Source: CALRBF01 sp041164045 (GTDB lineage Bacteria > Patescibacteriota > Minisyncoccia > SW-4-49-11). Taken from it: a stretch of DNA of 22,069 bases. The number at the start of each line of letters is the position of its first letter. The stretch's first letter is position 1. Where the stretch lies: the NCBI GenBank assembly GCA_041164045.1, contig JBEAQD010000062.1:1-22069 (forward strand), read 5' to 3'. The position numbers and the translations under genes are program-made. The notes beneath the pieces are model-generated. The model did not search any database. It was not told where the DNA came from and saw nothing but the letters and a program-made list of their open reading frames with translations. Positions 21,997 to 22,069 of this stretch are shown in pieces.

Positions 21997-22069
21997 ATGA
22001 ATAAAATTCATAAGAGAGTAAACAAAGGATTTACCCTACTCGAGATACTCTTAGTAATAGCAGCAATAG
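21997..22069 (+). CDS. Type IV prepilin or pseudopilin (N-terminal part)
   Basis: Only the first 24 codons are in the window. They read a short basic leader MNKIHKRVNKG followed by FTLLEILLVIAAI. This is the class III signal: prepilin peptidase (PilD) cuts after G11, leaving a methylated Phe1 and the conserved Glu5, and the hydrophobic helix packs in the pilus core. Whether it is a major pilin, minor pilin or secretion pseudopilin cannot be told. The start has no Shine-Dalgarno sequence (ACACATATATG). Type IV pili are common in Patescibacteria for attachment and DNA uptake. Confidence 0.9.
   Translation, partial: MNKIHKRVNKGFTLLEILLVIAAI

Overview
The window looks like a small-genome, AT-rich bacterium of the Candidate Phyla Radiation (Patescibacteria). 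This is inferred from gene content and style: single-copy housekeeping genes in tight clusters with ATGA stop/start overlaps, a shortened L32, a stand-alone TraD/HerA-like ATPase next to ftsQ, a membrane-anchored Ada-like Cys protein, and G+C-rich hairpin repeats confined to intergenic gaps. The class cannot be fixed from this sequence. The code is standard table 11: TAA, TAG and TGA all end real genes. Start sites have almost no Shine-Dalgarno sequence.

Layout. Positions 1-1125 (+) hold a possible membrane-protein tail and an RlmB/TrmH-type rRNA methyltransferase. A 546-bp repeat-rich gap follows. The minus strand then carries, in transcription order, tRNA-Lys(CUU), rpsA, ftsH and tRNA-Ile(UAU). 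From 5057 the plus strand carries korA and korB (two-subunit 2-oxoacid:ferredoxin oxidoreductase) and a WecG/TagA glycosyltransferase. A new promoter inside the end of that gene leads into rpmF, nusB, rnc, a HAD phosphatase, uppP and tpiA. After a second repeat gap, the minus strand holds a short GT35 alpha-glucan phosphorylase and, upstream of it behind an intrinsic terminator, rpmA. A divergent promoter pair faces rpmA against a plus-strand cluster: an Ada-like membrane protein broken by an in-frame UAA, ftsQ, a GT39-type membrane glycosyltransferase, an unknown partly disordered protein, and the TraD/HerA-like ATPase. Then come a repeat gap, trpS, another repeat gap, and the first 24 codons of a type IV prepilin.

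How it fits together. Translation and RNA functions (S1, L27, L32, NusB, RNase III, RlmB, TrpS, two tRNAs) dominate. Envelope functions (UppP, WecG/TagA, GT39, FtsQ, FtsH) are interleaved with a thin central metabolism (TPI, 2-oxoacid:ferredoxin oxidoreductase, glucan phosphorylase). Surface and DNA-handling functions (prepilin, TraD/HerA-like ATPase) lie at the right end.

Most notable signals: (1) a G8 tract between a perfect TTGACA and the -10 region upstream of the prepilin, which looks like a phase-variable promoter; (2) an otherwise intact Ada-like gene with one in-frame UAA; (3) SD-less starts with T at -1 in 20 of 21 genes, plus frequent TGn extended -10 promoters; (4) a tRNA-Ile with a genomic UAU anticodon; (5) MITE-like composite repeat elements with about 26-bp terminal inverted repeats.
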